Part shown: positions 1 through 8,797 of the stretch, one piece after another
How positions within the stretch are numbered: the first letter of the stretch is position 1
Layout: each line of letters begins with the position of its first letter
Source: an uncultured Bacteroidales bacterium
GTDB lineage: Bacteria > Bacteroidota > Bacteroidia > Bacteroidales > UBA1715
Assembly: GCA_937892155.1 (NCBI GenBank)
Contig: CALAUG010000060.1
Span: 62,001 to 126,000, forward strand
DNA length: 64,000 nt
Reading direction: 5' to 3'
Notes under the pieces: generated by a model
Databases searched by the model: none
Seen by the model: only the letters and a program-made list of their open reading frames with translations
What the model was told of the DNA's origin: nothing
Translations under genes and position numbers: made by a program

Positions 1-1097
1 GTCCTAATAGTCGTTACGCGTCAGTTACGCCATTTTTAGATTCTTTAGGACGTAATGGATTGTATTGGGGAAACTGTTTTTCAACTGCGACACGTACCAT
101 GACAGTACTTCCAAGTATTTTGGGTTCGCTTCCATTTGGGAATGGCGGTTTCCTTGCCACCAAAGACACAATTTTTTACAATAGCCTTCCTAAAATTTTA
201 AGACAGAACTACTATGCGTTTAACTTTTTTTATGGCGGTTGGTTAGGTTTTGACAATATGAAACGATTCCTGATGGATAATTCTGTACAAGCCTATATTC
301 CACAAGAGATAATTGATAATTCCAATGAAAAAAATCAATGGGGACTGTATGATTCTGTGACATTTTCGGAAGCGATTAAACGTATTAATTTTAAAGAAAA
401 ACATTTAGATGTATTTCTCACCCTAACTTCTCATGAACCTATTTCCTATCCCAATCAAAAATATTACGAAAACGAGTACGAAAAAATGGATAATACCAAT
501 CCTAAAAAAGAGAATATTGCCGTTTACCAGTATGTCGACAAATCAATAAAAGATTTGATAGACGAGTACAAAAAGCACGAAAATTTTGAAAATACAATTT
601 TCATAATCACAGGCGATCATAACTGTCTTTCGGTGAGCATAAATACAGAGAATATTACTAATGAGGAAGCAATTCTGTATCGCTACCATGTTCCATTGAT
701 TATATGGTCGCCATTACTAACACAATCTCGAGCATTTTCAACTATTGTTTCACATAGAGACATCACGCCATCAATTCTTTCGTTTTTCAAAAATAACTAT
801 GAGACAAAAGTACCTACAACTGTTAGTTGGATAAATTATGGATTAGATACTGTTGACATCGCACAATCAAGTTCATTCAATCCACAAATAGATGCAACAT
901 CAAGAAGAGTGAGCAACCTCATTTATAAGAATTATTTTCTGTATGATGGGAAAAATTACGAGATTTACACTGAAAATAAATTGCTTCATTTACGTAAGAG
1001 CGATGAAAAACTTGACTCTATAAAAGATTTGTATAATTGCTATAAATCACTTGATTATTTCGTGATGAAGAACAATAAATTGAATAAACATGAATAA
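1..1097 (+). CDS. LTA synthase/sulfatase-superfamily transferase, 5' partial
   Basis: C-terminal part of an alkaline-phosphatase-superfamily protein like the phosphoglycerol and phosphoethanolamine transferases (LtaS, MdoB, EptA) that decorate surface glycans. The reading frame is open from base 3, so the gene begins before the window and the first in-frame TTG at 60 is not its start. The segment TPFLDSLG...LYWGNCFSTATR closely matches the complete paralogue at 5394-7829 (TPFIDSLAEKSLYWSNCLATT). The metal-binding ITGDH motif is present near base 620, followed by YHVPLIIWSPLL. Membrane segments would lie in the missing part. It ends right after the sulfatase fold and lacks the extra C-terminal domain of the paralogue. 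The next gene overlaps its end by 8 bases, so the two are probably translated together. The exact group transferred cannot be read from the sequence. Confidence 0.85.
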   Translation, partial: PNSRYASVTPFLDSLGRNGLYWGNCFSTATRTMTVLPSILGSLPFGNGGFLATKDTIFYNSLPKILRQNYYAFNFFYGGWLGFDNMKRFLMDNSVQAYIPQEIIDNSNEKNQWGLYDSVTFSEAIKRINFKEKHLDVFLTLTSHEPISYPNQKYYENEYEKMDNTNPKKENIAVYQYVDKSIKDLIDEYKKHENFENTIFIITGDHNCLSVSINTENITNEEAILYRYHVPLIIWSPLLTQSRAFSTIVSHRDITPSILSFFKNNYETKVPTTVSWINYGLDTVDIAQSSSFNPQIDATSRRVSNLIYKNYFLYDGKNYEIYTENKLLHLRKSDEKLDSIKDLYNCYKSLDYFVMKNNKLNKHE

Positions 1098-2715
1098 ACT
1101 TACACTGACCGACAGGATATTATATCTACTAACATTCATCATTGGATTTATTGTTTTTGTATGCATTTACGGTTTTGAGATTTTAAATCCCTGTAACGTT
1201 GACTGGCTTATTGGGGGAGACTTGGAACAGCATAGTATTGGTTGGCAGGCATTTCGCCGCGACCCATGGTTCCTTCCAATTGGAATGTTCAATTCTCTTA
1301 CATTTCCTAATCCTGTTTCCATAATTTATACTGATTCCATTCCATTAATTGCCGTTATTTGTAAGTTGTTCTCACCTATTTTACCAGAACATTTTCAATA
1401 TTTCGGTCTTTGGGGACTGACGTGTTTAATGTTACAAGGTTTTTTCGGAGCGAAAATTTTAAAACGGTTTTGCGACAATAATCTAATAGTACTGGTTGGA
1501 AGCATTTTCTTCACCCTGTCACCTGTATTATTTTTTCGTCTATTCGGGCACGAAGCCTTAGCTGGACAATGGCTGATTTTATGGGCAATTTCCGAATTTG
1601 TATGGAGGAGCAAAAAAACACGAAGTTTCAAAAATAACTGCATACTATGGAGCATACTTGGATTTCTTGTAATTGGCATCCATTTGTACTTCCTTCCTAT
1701 GGTTGCACTGTTCTTGTGTGGATGTGTCGCATGGGATATTTTGCACGATAAGCAATATAAATCGTTATGGTACATTCCAATCTATTGTTTTTCTGCAATT
1801 GTTATGATTCTCCTTATGGGAGGATTTTCGCACTTCGGAGCCAATTACGATGACGACGGGCTGACTATTTTTAGTTTCAACCTCAATGGATTTATAAATC
1901 CGTATGATACCTCACGTTTTTTGCCAAATTTACCACACGGAGAGTGGCAATACGAAGGCTTTGGTTATTTGGGATTAGGAATGATTATATTCACCCTGAT
2001 TTCTCTTGGTACCATAGTATATAAAAGCCTCAAAAAAGAAATTCATCCATTTACATCACAAAATAAGTGGTACAACGTGTTATTTGCCTGTATTGCTTTC
2101 ATTTTCTTTTTGTTAGCCTGTTCTCCAAGAATTATGCTTGGGAAAGGCACCATAGTGAATTACATACACATTCTTCCTCAATCAGTCATTGATTTTTGGG
2201 GAATTTTCAGATCAACGGGACGGTTTATCTGGGGTATGGTATATATTATTTTTATTGCAAACATCTACTGCGTTTGTAAATATTTCAAACCAATATGGGC
2301 GTTTGCCATCATTGTCGTTTGTCTAAGTATACAAATTGCCGATTTAGGAAATTATTTACAAAAACGTGTTTCTACCACTGTCACAACTAAAAACGAATAT
2401 GTTCAATTTAACGATGGCATTCTCGATAAAATTGGAGAAGACAAACAGTTTAAACACCTCGTATTTGATTCCAGCACACACTTTACCAGCAAAGAATTTT
2501 ATTCTTTCGCTGAATATGCGTTACGTAATGACCTTACTATGAATTATTTCTGGCTCGTCCATAACACGGGAGAAATAGAACCATTTTCAGAAATTGATGA
2601 CGAATCCATATATATTTTTGATGGTCGTGACTCTCTTCGACCAACAAATAATCAATTACACTATTACAAAGAAGGAGACTATATTATAGGTACTCAAAAA
2701 GAAATTGCATTTTAA
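1090..2715 (+). CDS. Polytopic membrane protein, DUF6311/GT-C-like
   Basis: A 541-residue integral membrane protein with about ten hydrophobic segments and a C-terminal soluble tail of roughly 120 residues. The first extracytoplasmic loop carries GGDLEQHSIGWQAFRRDPW. This acidic loop after the first membrane helix is typical of GT-C-fold glycosyltransferases and of DUF6311 proteins, which are suspected lipid-linked-sugar transferases. The ATG at 1090 overlaps the upstream transferase by 8 bases, and the next lipoprotein starts 1 base after its stop, so all three form an operon. I infer a role in building or extending a surface glycan that the neighbouring phospho-transferase modifies. No substrate can be named. 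Confidence 0.7.
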   Translation: MNKLTLTDRILYLLTFIIGFIVFVCIYGFEILNPCNVDWLIGGDLEQHSIGWQAFRRDPWFLPIGMFNSLTFPNPVSIIYTDSIPLIAVICKLFSPILPEHFQYFGLWGLTCLMLQGFFGAKILKRFCDNNLIVLVGSIFFTLSPVLFFRLFGHEALAGQWLILWAISEFVWRSKKTRSFKNNCILWSILGFLVIGIHLYFLPMVALFLCGCVAWDILHDKQYKSLWYIPIYCFSAIVMILLMGGFSHFGANYDDDGLTIFSFNLNGFINPYDTSRFLPNLPHGEWQYEGFGYLGLGMIIFTLISLGTIVYKSLKKEIHPFTSQNKWYNVLFACIAFIFFLLACSPRIMLGKGTIVNYIHILPQSVIDFWGIFRSTGRFIWGMVYIIFIANIYCVCKYFKPIWAFAIIVVCLSIQIADLGNYLQKRVSTTVTTKNEYVQFNDGILDKIGEDKQFKHLVFDSSTHFTSKEFYSFAEYALRNDLTMNYFWLVHNTGEIEPFSEIDDESIYIFDGRDSLRPTNNQLHYYKEGDYIIGTQKEIAF

Positions 2716-2716
2716 T

Positions 2717-3430
2717 ATGAGAATGAAAACTATCATTGTTCTATTTTGTTGCATGGGATTTATAGCGTGCAATCACTCATTTACATACCCAGAATCAAAA
2801 GTATGGGCACACGAAATTGATGACACAAATGCACTTAAAATCAAACAAGATTTATTCGATGGTGTAGAGTGTAATTTGAACTATTCCGAATATCAAAATC
2901 AGATTTTTATCGGTCACGAACTTTATGACACTGCGAAAAACGTGACCCTTGACCATTGGTTTTCAATCATACAAAATCCCCAAAAACTGCATTACTGGTT
3001 GGATGCAAAGAACTTAAATGAGAATAATGCAGAAGCGTTTTTAAAAATCGTAAAAGACGTGGCAAAGAAATACCACGTAACCAACAATATCTTAGTTGAA
3101 AGTAGAAATCCAAACGTCATACGTAAGGTAAAATCGGAGGGAATCAAAACTATCCTTTGGGTTGAAAATTTTCACTATTGGAAAACATACGATACACTCT
3201 CATGGTATAATGGGGTAAAAAAAGACATTCAGACGACGGAGCCCTTTGCAATCAGTTGCGAATACACTATGTTTCCAGTTCTCTCCGATTCGTTTCCAAA
3301 CTGCAACGTACATTTTTGGAATACACCAGCAGAGAAAAATCCGGAAAGTGTAAAAAGAACTATAGATATGTGCAAAGCACCTAATGTGAAAATTGTATTA
3401 GTTGACTTTGACGAGCCAATAGAATATTAA
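2717..3430 (+). CDS. Lipoprotein with glycerophosphodiesterase-like fold
   Basis: About 237 residues. It begins with a short lipoprotein signal (hydrophobic stretch ending in GFIAC, then NHSF). The frame is also open to a TTG at 2705, but the ATG at 2717 avoids overlap with the upstream stop. The ATG at 2723 is a third option. The pattern WAHEID, GVECNL, FIGHE resembles the first strands of GDPD/PI-PLC-like barrels, where a histidine, an E-x-D pair and a second histidine bind the metal. Here the Asp of E-x-D is Asn, so catalysis is doubtful. It closes a three-gene operon with the transferase and membrane protein, and could act on or sense glycerophosphate-type decorations. It ends exactly against the stop of the opposing gene. 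The family assignment is tentative. Confidence 0.5.
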   Translation: MRMKTIIVLFCCMGFIACNHSFTYPESKVWAHEIDDTNALKIKQDLFDGVECNLNYSEYQNQIFIGHELYDTAKNVTLDHWFSIIQNPQKLHYWLDAKNLNENNAEAFLKIVKDVAKKYHVTNNILVESRNPNVIRKVKSEGIKTILWVENFHYWKTYDTLSWYNGVKKDIQTTEPFAISCEYTMFPVLSDSFPNCNVHFWNTPAEKNPESVKRTIDMCKAPNVKIVLVDFDEPIEY

Positions 3431-5392
3431 TTACTCTACTACAATTTCGTACACTCTACCTTCTATATCGGTTTTGTTATATGGTATAAGTCCCTGTTCG
3501 AAGACAATTGGAGGCCAAAATTCCGAATAGTGATATTCTTGTGTAACAACGCACAACATTTGATTATTCGGTATTGAAGTACTTTCCTCATTCATATAGC
3601 CAACCACTTTCATTGTTTCTGGAGTTTTTCCTATTCTCCATATTATTTCCCGAGGTCTCCATTCTATTTCGTAATAATAATATTCTTCTTTAAACACATC
3701 ATTTTTTATAGGAGTACGTATGGTAAGTGCTTTATAGATTTTGCTCCAACGCAACATATCATATTTTTCTCCATCGTATTTGATTGATGACAACCCAGAA
3801 CGGAATTTAGGTGGCTGCGGACAAGCCAAATCCCAGTTCGTACAACAATACATAACTTCGTCGGTTTGAGTCGCATCTTCTTCGTGGTTCCCAAATTTAC
3901 CGTAATATGGTTTTGGCCAATATTTTGAAGCCTTTACTATTTCTATGTCGATTTCGGAATAATTTGTTTCTTTAACTCTCTTGGGGTCCTTACTACCATC
4001 GCCTTTCTCAATGTAACCAGCTTCCGAAGGTCTTCTTTTGTTCCAGCCATAATTGTCCTGATATATAAGCCAAAATGCGTATGTTAGACCATTCCAAATA
4101 TTTTCCTGATTCAACATAACTGGAAATTTTATTTTTCCACGGAACTTCCCGTATGTAAATCCAACTCGCGTCTTCACTCCCGTTGATTCTTTCTTCAAAT
4201 GTTGCTCATCTTCGCTATGTGGATTAATTAACGAAATATATTCCCCGTTATTCTTTACTTTCACTGTTGCACAAGGACATTCCGACGACTGTGGATAACC
4301 ATGAATCAATTGCGATGAATCATATTTTGTTTTGTTTGCTTCATATTCTGCTCGAGTATATGGATCTTCTTCGGAAACAACATCTTTAATTAATGGAATA
4401 TTTCGCAGATCGTACATGTGACTTACAACCGAATAATGTTGCTGATAAAGAGCATGTTTATATAAATAATCATTCGTTCCACAACTTGAATCGGTATATG
4501 TCAAGTTATAATTTGGATTTCGCATGGCTGTTTCATCAGTAAAAACTCCAGTTTTCGGAGTAATTACCGCACGGGTCTTTAACACTTTCGAACCTCCAAT
4601 AATTTGTACTCCTTCTATTGGATTTTTCTTGAACCAATATATTGGATTAACGAAAAGACCTTGTTCATTCATTTCGCCAATATTTTGAATATTCCGAGGT
4701 ATACTTTGCAATGCTTTTTCTGTAACGATGACTAAATAAAATGAATATACACCGACACGAGGATTACGTTTCCAACGATGATTTTGCGGACCAGGTCCCT
4801 GACGTTCGTTGGTAATAAGATAACGTGCATCCAAAAATAACTGCTGGTCAACTGAGAAATTATTTTTTTTGGCTTTTTCCACTATTTGGGCGTAATGTTT
4901 TTTATTGCTCCGAATTTTTTCCATGCACTGTGAAATAGCCTCACGGCTCACATCATATTCTGACAAATCTTTCCCATAATACAATTGTTCGTCACGTGGA
5001 TTACCAACTATACGAAAAGAATCACAAATGCTACCAGAATTGTCAACTGGTTTAAATCCAATAGAAACATCTTCCCAACTACCATAAAAATTTTCATAAT
5101 TCAACGAATCTTCTTCATCAAATTTGTACGTCTCATTTTGATAGAATATTTTGTAAAACAAAGGTTCCTTTGTGTTTTTTAACTGATAAGTAAATACAAA
5201 CATTCCTCCAGCAACCTGACGTTCCGATGGAACTACAATTCCATCTATAACAGCATTGTTCAAATCAAAATCCAAGCGGACTGTATCCGCCGCATCAAAA
5301 TTTGACATTGGATTAAACGTTTTTACCGTTTGTGATTTATTGCAAGAGATAAAAAACAATATCCCTATGAACAAAAAAAGTTTTTTTACCAT
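3431..5392 (-). CDS. GH16-like (concanavalin-fold) lipoprotein
   Basis: About 653 residues with a lipoprotein signal (MVKKLFLFIGILFFISC, then NKSQ). An earlier in-frame ATG at 5404 overlaps the upstream gene by 11 bases. The ATG at 5392 lies 1 base after that gene's stop and gives a normal signal peptide. The first 400 residues match no family I recognise. The C-terminal third looks like a GH16 beta-jellyroll: a strand like YGKFRGKIKFP, then the catalytic-type motif SEIDIE (E-x-D-x-E), and YYYYEIEWRPREIIWRIG, which matches the usual 'Y-x-x-E-W' strand. GH16 enzymes cut beta-1,3/1,4 glucans or galactans. As the last gene of a glycan-modification run, it may trim a surface polymer, but that is inference. 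Confidence 0.7.
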   Translation of the reverse strand: MVKKLFLFIGILFFISCNKSQTVKTFNPMSNFDAADTVRLDFDLNNAVIDGIVVPSERQVAGGMFVFTYQLKNTKEPLFYKIFYQNETYKFDEEDSLNYENFYGSWEDVSIGFKPVDNSGSICDSFRIVGNPRDEQLYYGKDLSEYDVSREAISQCMEKIRSNKKHYAQIVEKAKKNNFSVDQQLFLDARYLITNERQGPGPQNHRWKRNPRVGVYSFYLVIVTEKALQSIPRNIQNIGEMNEQGLFVNPIYWFKKNPIEGVQIIGGSKVLKTRAVITPKTGVFTDETAMRNPNYNLTYTDSSCGTNDYLYKHALYQQHYSVVSHMYDLRNIPLIKDVVSEEDPYTRAEYEANKTKYDSSQLIHGYPQSSECPCATVKVKNNGEYISLINPHSEDEQHLKKESTGVKTRVGFTYGKFRGKIKFPVMLNQENIWNGLTYAFWLIYQDNYGWNKRRPSEAGYIEKGDGSKDPKRVKETNYSEIDIEIVKASKYWPKPYYGKFGNHEEDATQTDEVMYCCTNWDLACPQPPKFRSGLSSIKYDGEKYDMLRWSKIYKALTIRTPIKNDVFKEEYYYYEIEWRPREIIWRIGKTPETMKVVGYMNEESTSIPNNQMLCVVTQEYHYSEFWPPIVFEQGLIPYNKTDIEGRVYEIVVE

Positions 5393-5393
5393 G

Positions 5394-7829
5394 TTACTGC
5401 TCATCTATATAAATTTCAATATTTTTTAATTTCATATGATTGTCTGCAAGCCAATATTGACCATCATTGGAGCGGACAAACAAATCCAACCGAGGTTCAT
5501 ACGCATCTTCCACATTGAATTTTCGCGAAATGTTCAATGTATACCATTCCCCCGCAACCATTTTTTCTTCCGCAACAAAATTCGAAATATTATCGGTGAA
5601 AGTTTGTTTCGATTTCCCATTTGTACTGCAAGCGAAACACAACGACATCTGGTGACCTTGCCAAGTATTGCCGGTAATACACATATCCGCACGAATAGCA
5701 ACTTTTAGAATTTTACTATCAGCCTTCTTTTTTACCAACTGATCTTTTAATAAATAATATACATTCGGCTTCTGTTCCTTGGGACTCTTTTCCGTTGAAT
5801 GACATTCAATTTCATCAATATGGAATTGACAAACATTTGAGTAAACAGACGCTGTGTGTTTCTTCAACTTATTATTGAGATACACATAATTATTGACATA
5901 CTTGAAAACATTGAGAATTTGTTCCAAACTATCCACCATGTGTGAATCTTGAACCTTACGCATATTCAAGCAGCTGTCAATTTCGTAGACAGACTGTTTC
6001 TCTTTATAATAAAAATAGTTATCATACAGGATTTCACCTATATCGTGGGCATAATCCATAAACATAATTTTCTTCTTCGCACAAAAAACTTGCGACGTAT
6101 CAAGTCCGTCGGATATCCAGCAAACCTGTTCCGGAACCTCAACGTGATATTTGTTCTGCAGCAACTGCATCAATGACGGAGCAATATCTGCGTGGGTAAC
6201 AAGAGAATTAAATGCTCCTGATTGTTTCAACAATGGAGAATATATCAACAAAGGCACATGATACATTCCTACACGATTTTTTGCATCTTTTTCGGCAGAA
6301 TGGTCTCCTGTAATCACAAAAACCGTATTGGCATAATCGGAACGCTTTGCATATTCCTTGAAAAATTCCCGTAAAGCATAGTCGGTATATACGATTGTTG
6401 CAATCCTTTTTTCATTCATTAATTCTGCATTCTGAATTTCTTTAGAAGTAATTTTTGAAATTAGCAACCTTGTTTGTTGAAGCATTTCATCCATTCTCGC
6501 ATTTCTCTCATCAATTTCATCATGAGCGGAAATTGTGATATATAAATTGCAGTATGGTTCCTTTTTTTGTTCATCCAATATTTCCAAGCTCCGTTGGAAC
6601 ATAAACTCATCGTGATATCCCCAATATGTTCCATTAGTCTTCTTCCCCAACGAGAAGCATTCCTGTTGTAAGCCAGAAGACATATAATCTATATTTTGTT
6701 CGTTCAAATATCCTTGTATAGCATCAAATGTAAAATCACTGGCATAAAACGCATTTGTCTGGTAACCATTCTGTTCTAAGATTGATAGTATACTATTATG
6801 CGATGGCATTGTTCCAAACTGGAAACCACGCGGGCCATGAGGTAACGAACCCGTGATTGTAGGTACTGCCCCAAAACTACGTTTGGTAGTTGCCAAACAA
6901 TTTGACCAATACAAAGATTTTTCCGCCAATGAATCAATAAACGGCGTATAACTTATGCCTATGTCCGTTTTTCCGCTCCATTCACGTCCTAACGATTCAA
7001 CAACAAGAATGACAACATTTGGAGAAACTTGTGATTCGGAGAAAAATGGGGAGAGCACATCTTGTACAGAAGACATGTTACGCTCCATTGGATAGTAAAC
7101 ATCTTCGCAACCGTCCAATGCTTTTAAATCAATAAACTGCTTTAGTAAACTCTCATCTGTAGCAATATTTTGCAAACTCTCATCATAGGCAGCACCCGCA
7201 GTACCTTTTGAGAAAAAATCGTTTATGCAAGAACGAACGAAATAGATTGTTTTGTGAATTACATAATTTTCGACCTGTGGTTTATCATATTTTCTCTCTA
7301 AATTGGGTAAAAGCCATATCAATGCCAAAGAAATTACTTCTATTCCGACAATAATGATACCCGCCGTTTTAGAAAATTTTTGTGACAACTTTTTTGTACA
7401 CAAAACGAATACCACGATAAACACAAACGCAGCTATAAAAAAGATAACAGCCCACCATCCTACTGTTGCTGCAACAGTATGAACGGTTTCCGAAAACGGT
7501 CGGGAAAGTAATTCACAACCTAACAAAACGCCACTTTCGGCTGTAAAAATATCAATACCGATTTCTGCTATAACCAACAAGGAAGCAAGCACTGATGTGA
7601 TATAAAACGCAACCTTATGCGATACAAAAGAAATCAGCATATAAAGCATTGCCAGTACAGCGACGAAAATACTGGAACTGATGAGAGTATGTAGAAACGA
7701 AATACCTATTGAACTGGCAGGGACAATATTATGGATAAAACAAAGACTTACAGAGTCATATATCCTTACAGCTACAATAGCCAACAGATAACAACAAGCA
7801 ATTGAAAGAATATATCTTATTTTTTCCAC
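5394..7829 (-). CDS. LTA synthase-like phospho-transferase with extra C-terminal domain
   Basis: An 811-residue membrane-anchored protein of the alkaline phosphatase/sulfatase superfamily. Five hydrophobic helices occupy about residues 9-180, followed by a periplasmic catalytic domain at about 270-600. Metal-site motifs are VVILVVESLGREW near residue 279 and FVITGDHSAEKD near 508, and the Thr/Ser-rich CLATTKRSFGAVP segment holds the likely nucleophile. Relatives move phosphoglycerol or phosphoethanolamine from phospholipids onto glycans. Residues from about 640 onward form an additional beta-rich domain that the paralogue at the window start lacks. The start is GTG, placed 1 base after the TAG of the GT2 gene. 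No ATG is available before the first membrane helix. It sits in an operon between a GT2 transferase and a GH16-like lipoprotein. Confidence 0.85.
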   Translation of the reverse strand: MEKIRYILSIACCYLLAIVAVRIYDSVSLCFIHNIVPASSIGISFLHTLISSSIFVAVLAMLYMLISFVSHKVAFYITSVLASLLVIAEIGIDIFTAESGVLLGCELLSRPFSETVHTVAATVGWWAVIFFIAAFVFIVVFVLCTKKLSQKFSKTAGIIIVGIEVISLALIWLLPNLERKYDKPQVENYVIHKTIYFVRSCINDFFSKGTAGAAYDESLQNIATDESLLKQFIDLKALDGCEDVYYPMERNMSSVQDVLSPFFSESQVSPNVVILVVESLGREWSGKTDIGISYTPFIDSLAEKSLYWSNCLATTKRSFGAVPTITGSLPHGPRGFQFGTMPSHNSILSILEQNGYQTNAFYASDFTFDAIQGYLNEQNIDYMSSGLQQECFSLGKKTNGTYWGYHDEFMFQRSLEILDEQKKEPYCNLYITISAHDEIDERNARMDEMLQQTRLLISKITSKEIQNAELMNEKRIATIVYTDYALREFFKEYAKRSDYANTVFVITGDHSAEKDAKNRVGMYHVPLLIYSPLLKQSGAFNSLVTHADIAPSLMQLLQNKYHVEVPEQVCWISDGLDTSQVFCAKKKIMFMDYAHDIGEILYDNYFYYKEKQSVYEIDSCLNMRKVQDSHMVDSLEQILNVFKYVNNYVYLNNKLKKHTASVYSNVCQFHIDEIECHSTEKSPKEQKPNVYYLLKDQLVKKKADSKILKVAIRADMCITGNTWQGHQMSLCFACSTNGKSKQTFTDNISNFVAEEKMVAGEWYTLNISRKFNVEDAYEPRLDLFVRSNDGQYWLADNHMKLKNIEIYIDEQ

Positions 7830-7830
7830 T

Positions 7831-8769
7831 CTATTTTTTCTCTATTACTTCTTTCACAATATAGATTGGGCGTCCTTTTATCTCATCAAACACATAACCA
7901 AGATATTGCCCAATAATGCCGATGACAAACATTTGAATACTTGCAAAAGCACTCATAAATACAATCAATGTTGTATATCCAGAAATTGGTTCCTCCAGAA
8001 TCCACATCACAATGGAATACACAATTAATATCAAACTTATGCATCCAAAAATAATCCCCGCAAAAATACCTAACTGCAATGGAACTTTTGAGAATGATGC
8101 TGTTGCCGAAAATGATAGTTTCAATAATTTAAAGAATGAATAATGACTTGCTCCAGCTGTACGTTCTTGGGCAACATATTCCATTGTCGTTTTTGTGTAA
8201 CCTACCAATTGTATCAACCCACGCAAAAAACGTGTACGTTCACGGAAATCTGTTCTCAAAACATCGGCAACGCCTCTAGAAATTAGGAAAAAATCTGAAG
8301 CATTTTCTGCCAATTTTGCATCAGAAATATTATTGATAAACTTATAGAATAATTTTGAAGTAATTTTGTTCATCAAGGTTGCGTCCTTACGTTCAAGACG
8401 AACCATATTAATTACGTCAAAACCGTCTTTCCAACGGGAAACCATTTCTGGAATTTTTACTGGCGGATGTTGCAAATCGCTATCCATACAAATAATTGCA
8501 TTGCCTTTTGCATAATCAATTCCAGCTATCATAGCTGATTCGTGTCCGAAATTTTTCGAAAAATTAATCAATCGTACGTGTTCATCAGATTCTGCAATAG
8601 GTTTTAAAATCGACAACGTATTGTCTGAGCTACCATCATTAACAAAAATCAACTCGTACGATTCCTGCATAGCCGACAAGACACGGGAAAATTCCTTGTA
8701 ACTTTCAGCAATACCAGCTTCTTCATTATAAACAGAAACAACCACCGATATGTCAACTACCTTCTCCAT
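7831..8769 (-). CDS. GT2 family glycosyltransferase (DPM1/GtrB type)
   Basis: 312 residues. The N-terminal GT-A domain has SVYNEEAGI, FVNDGSSDNT and the metal-binding MDSDLQHPP. Two C-terminal membrane helices (about residues 230-295) are arranged as in GtrB/YfdH and dolichyl-phosphate-mannose synthase-like enzymes, which load a sugar from a nucleotide donor onto a polyprenyl phosphate at the inner face of the membrane. The product would be flipped and used by a GT-C enzyme. The polytopic protein at 1090-2715 is a candidate user, although it is on the other strand. The gene lies 28 bases downstream of porZ and 1 base before the LTA synthase-like gene, so it is probably co-transcribed with both. 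Confidence 0.88.
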   Translation of the reverse strand: MEKVVDISVVVSVYNEEAGIAESYKEFSRVLSAMQESYELIFVNDGSSDNTLSILKPIAESDEHVRLINFSKNFGHESAMIAGIDYAKGNAIICMDSDLQHPPVKIPEMVSRWKDGFDVINMVRLERKDATLMNKITSKLFYKFINNISDAKLAENASDFFLISRGVADVLRTDFRERTRFLRGLIQLVGYTKTTMEYVAQERTAGASHYSFFKLLKLSFSATASFSKVPLQLGIFAGIIFGCISLILIVYSIVMWILEEPISGYTTLIVFMSAFASIQMFVIGIIGQYLGYVFDEIKGRPIYIVKEVIEKK

Positions 8770-8797
8770 ATATGTTCTCCTTGTTGCAAAATTAACA

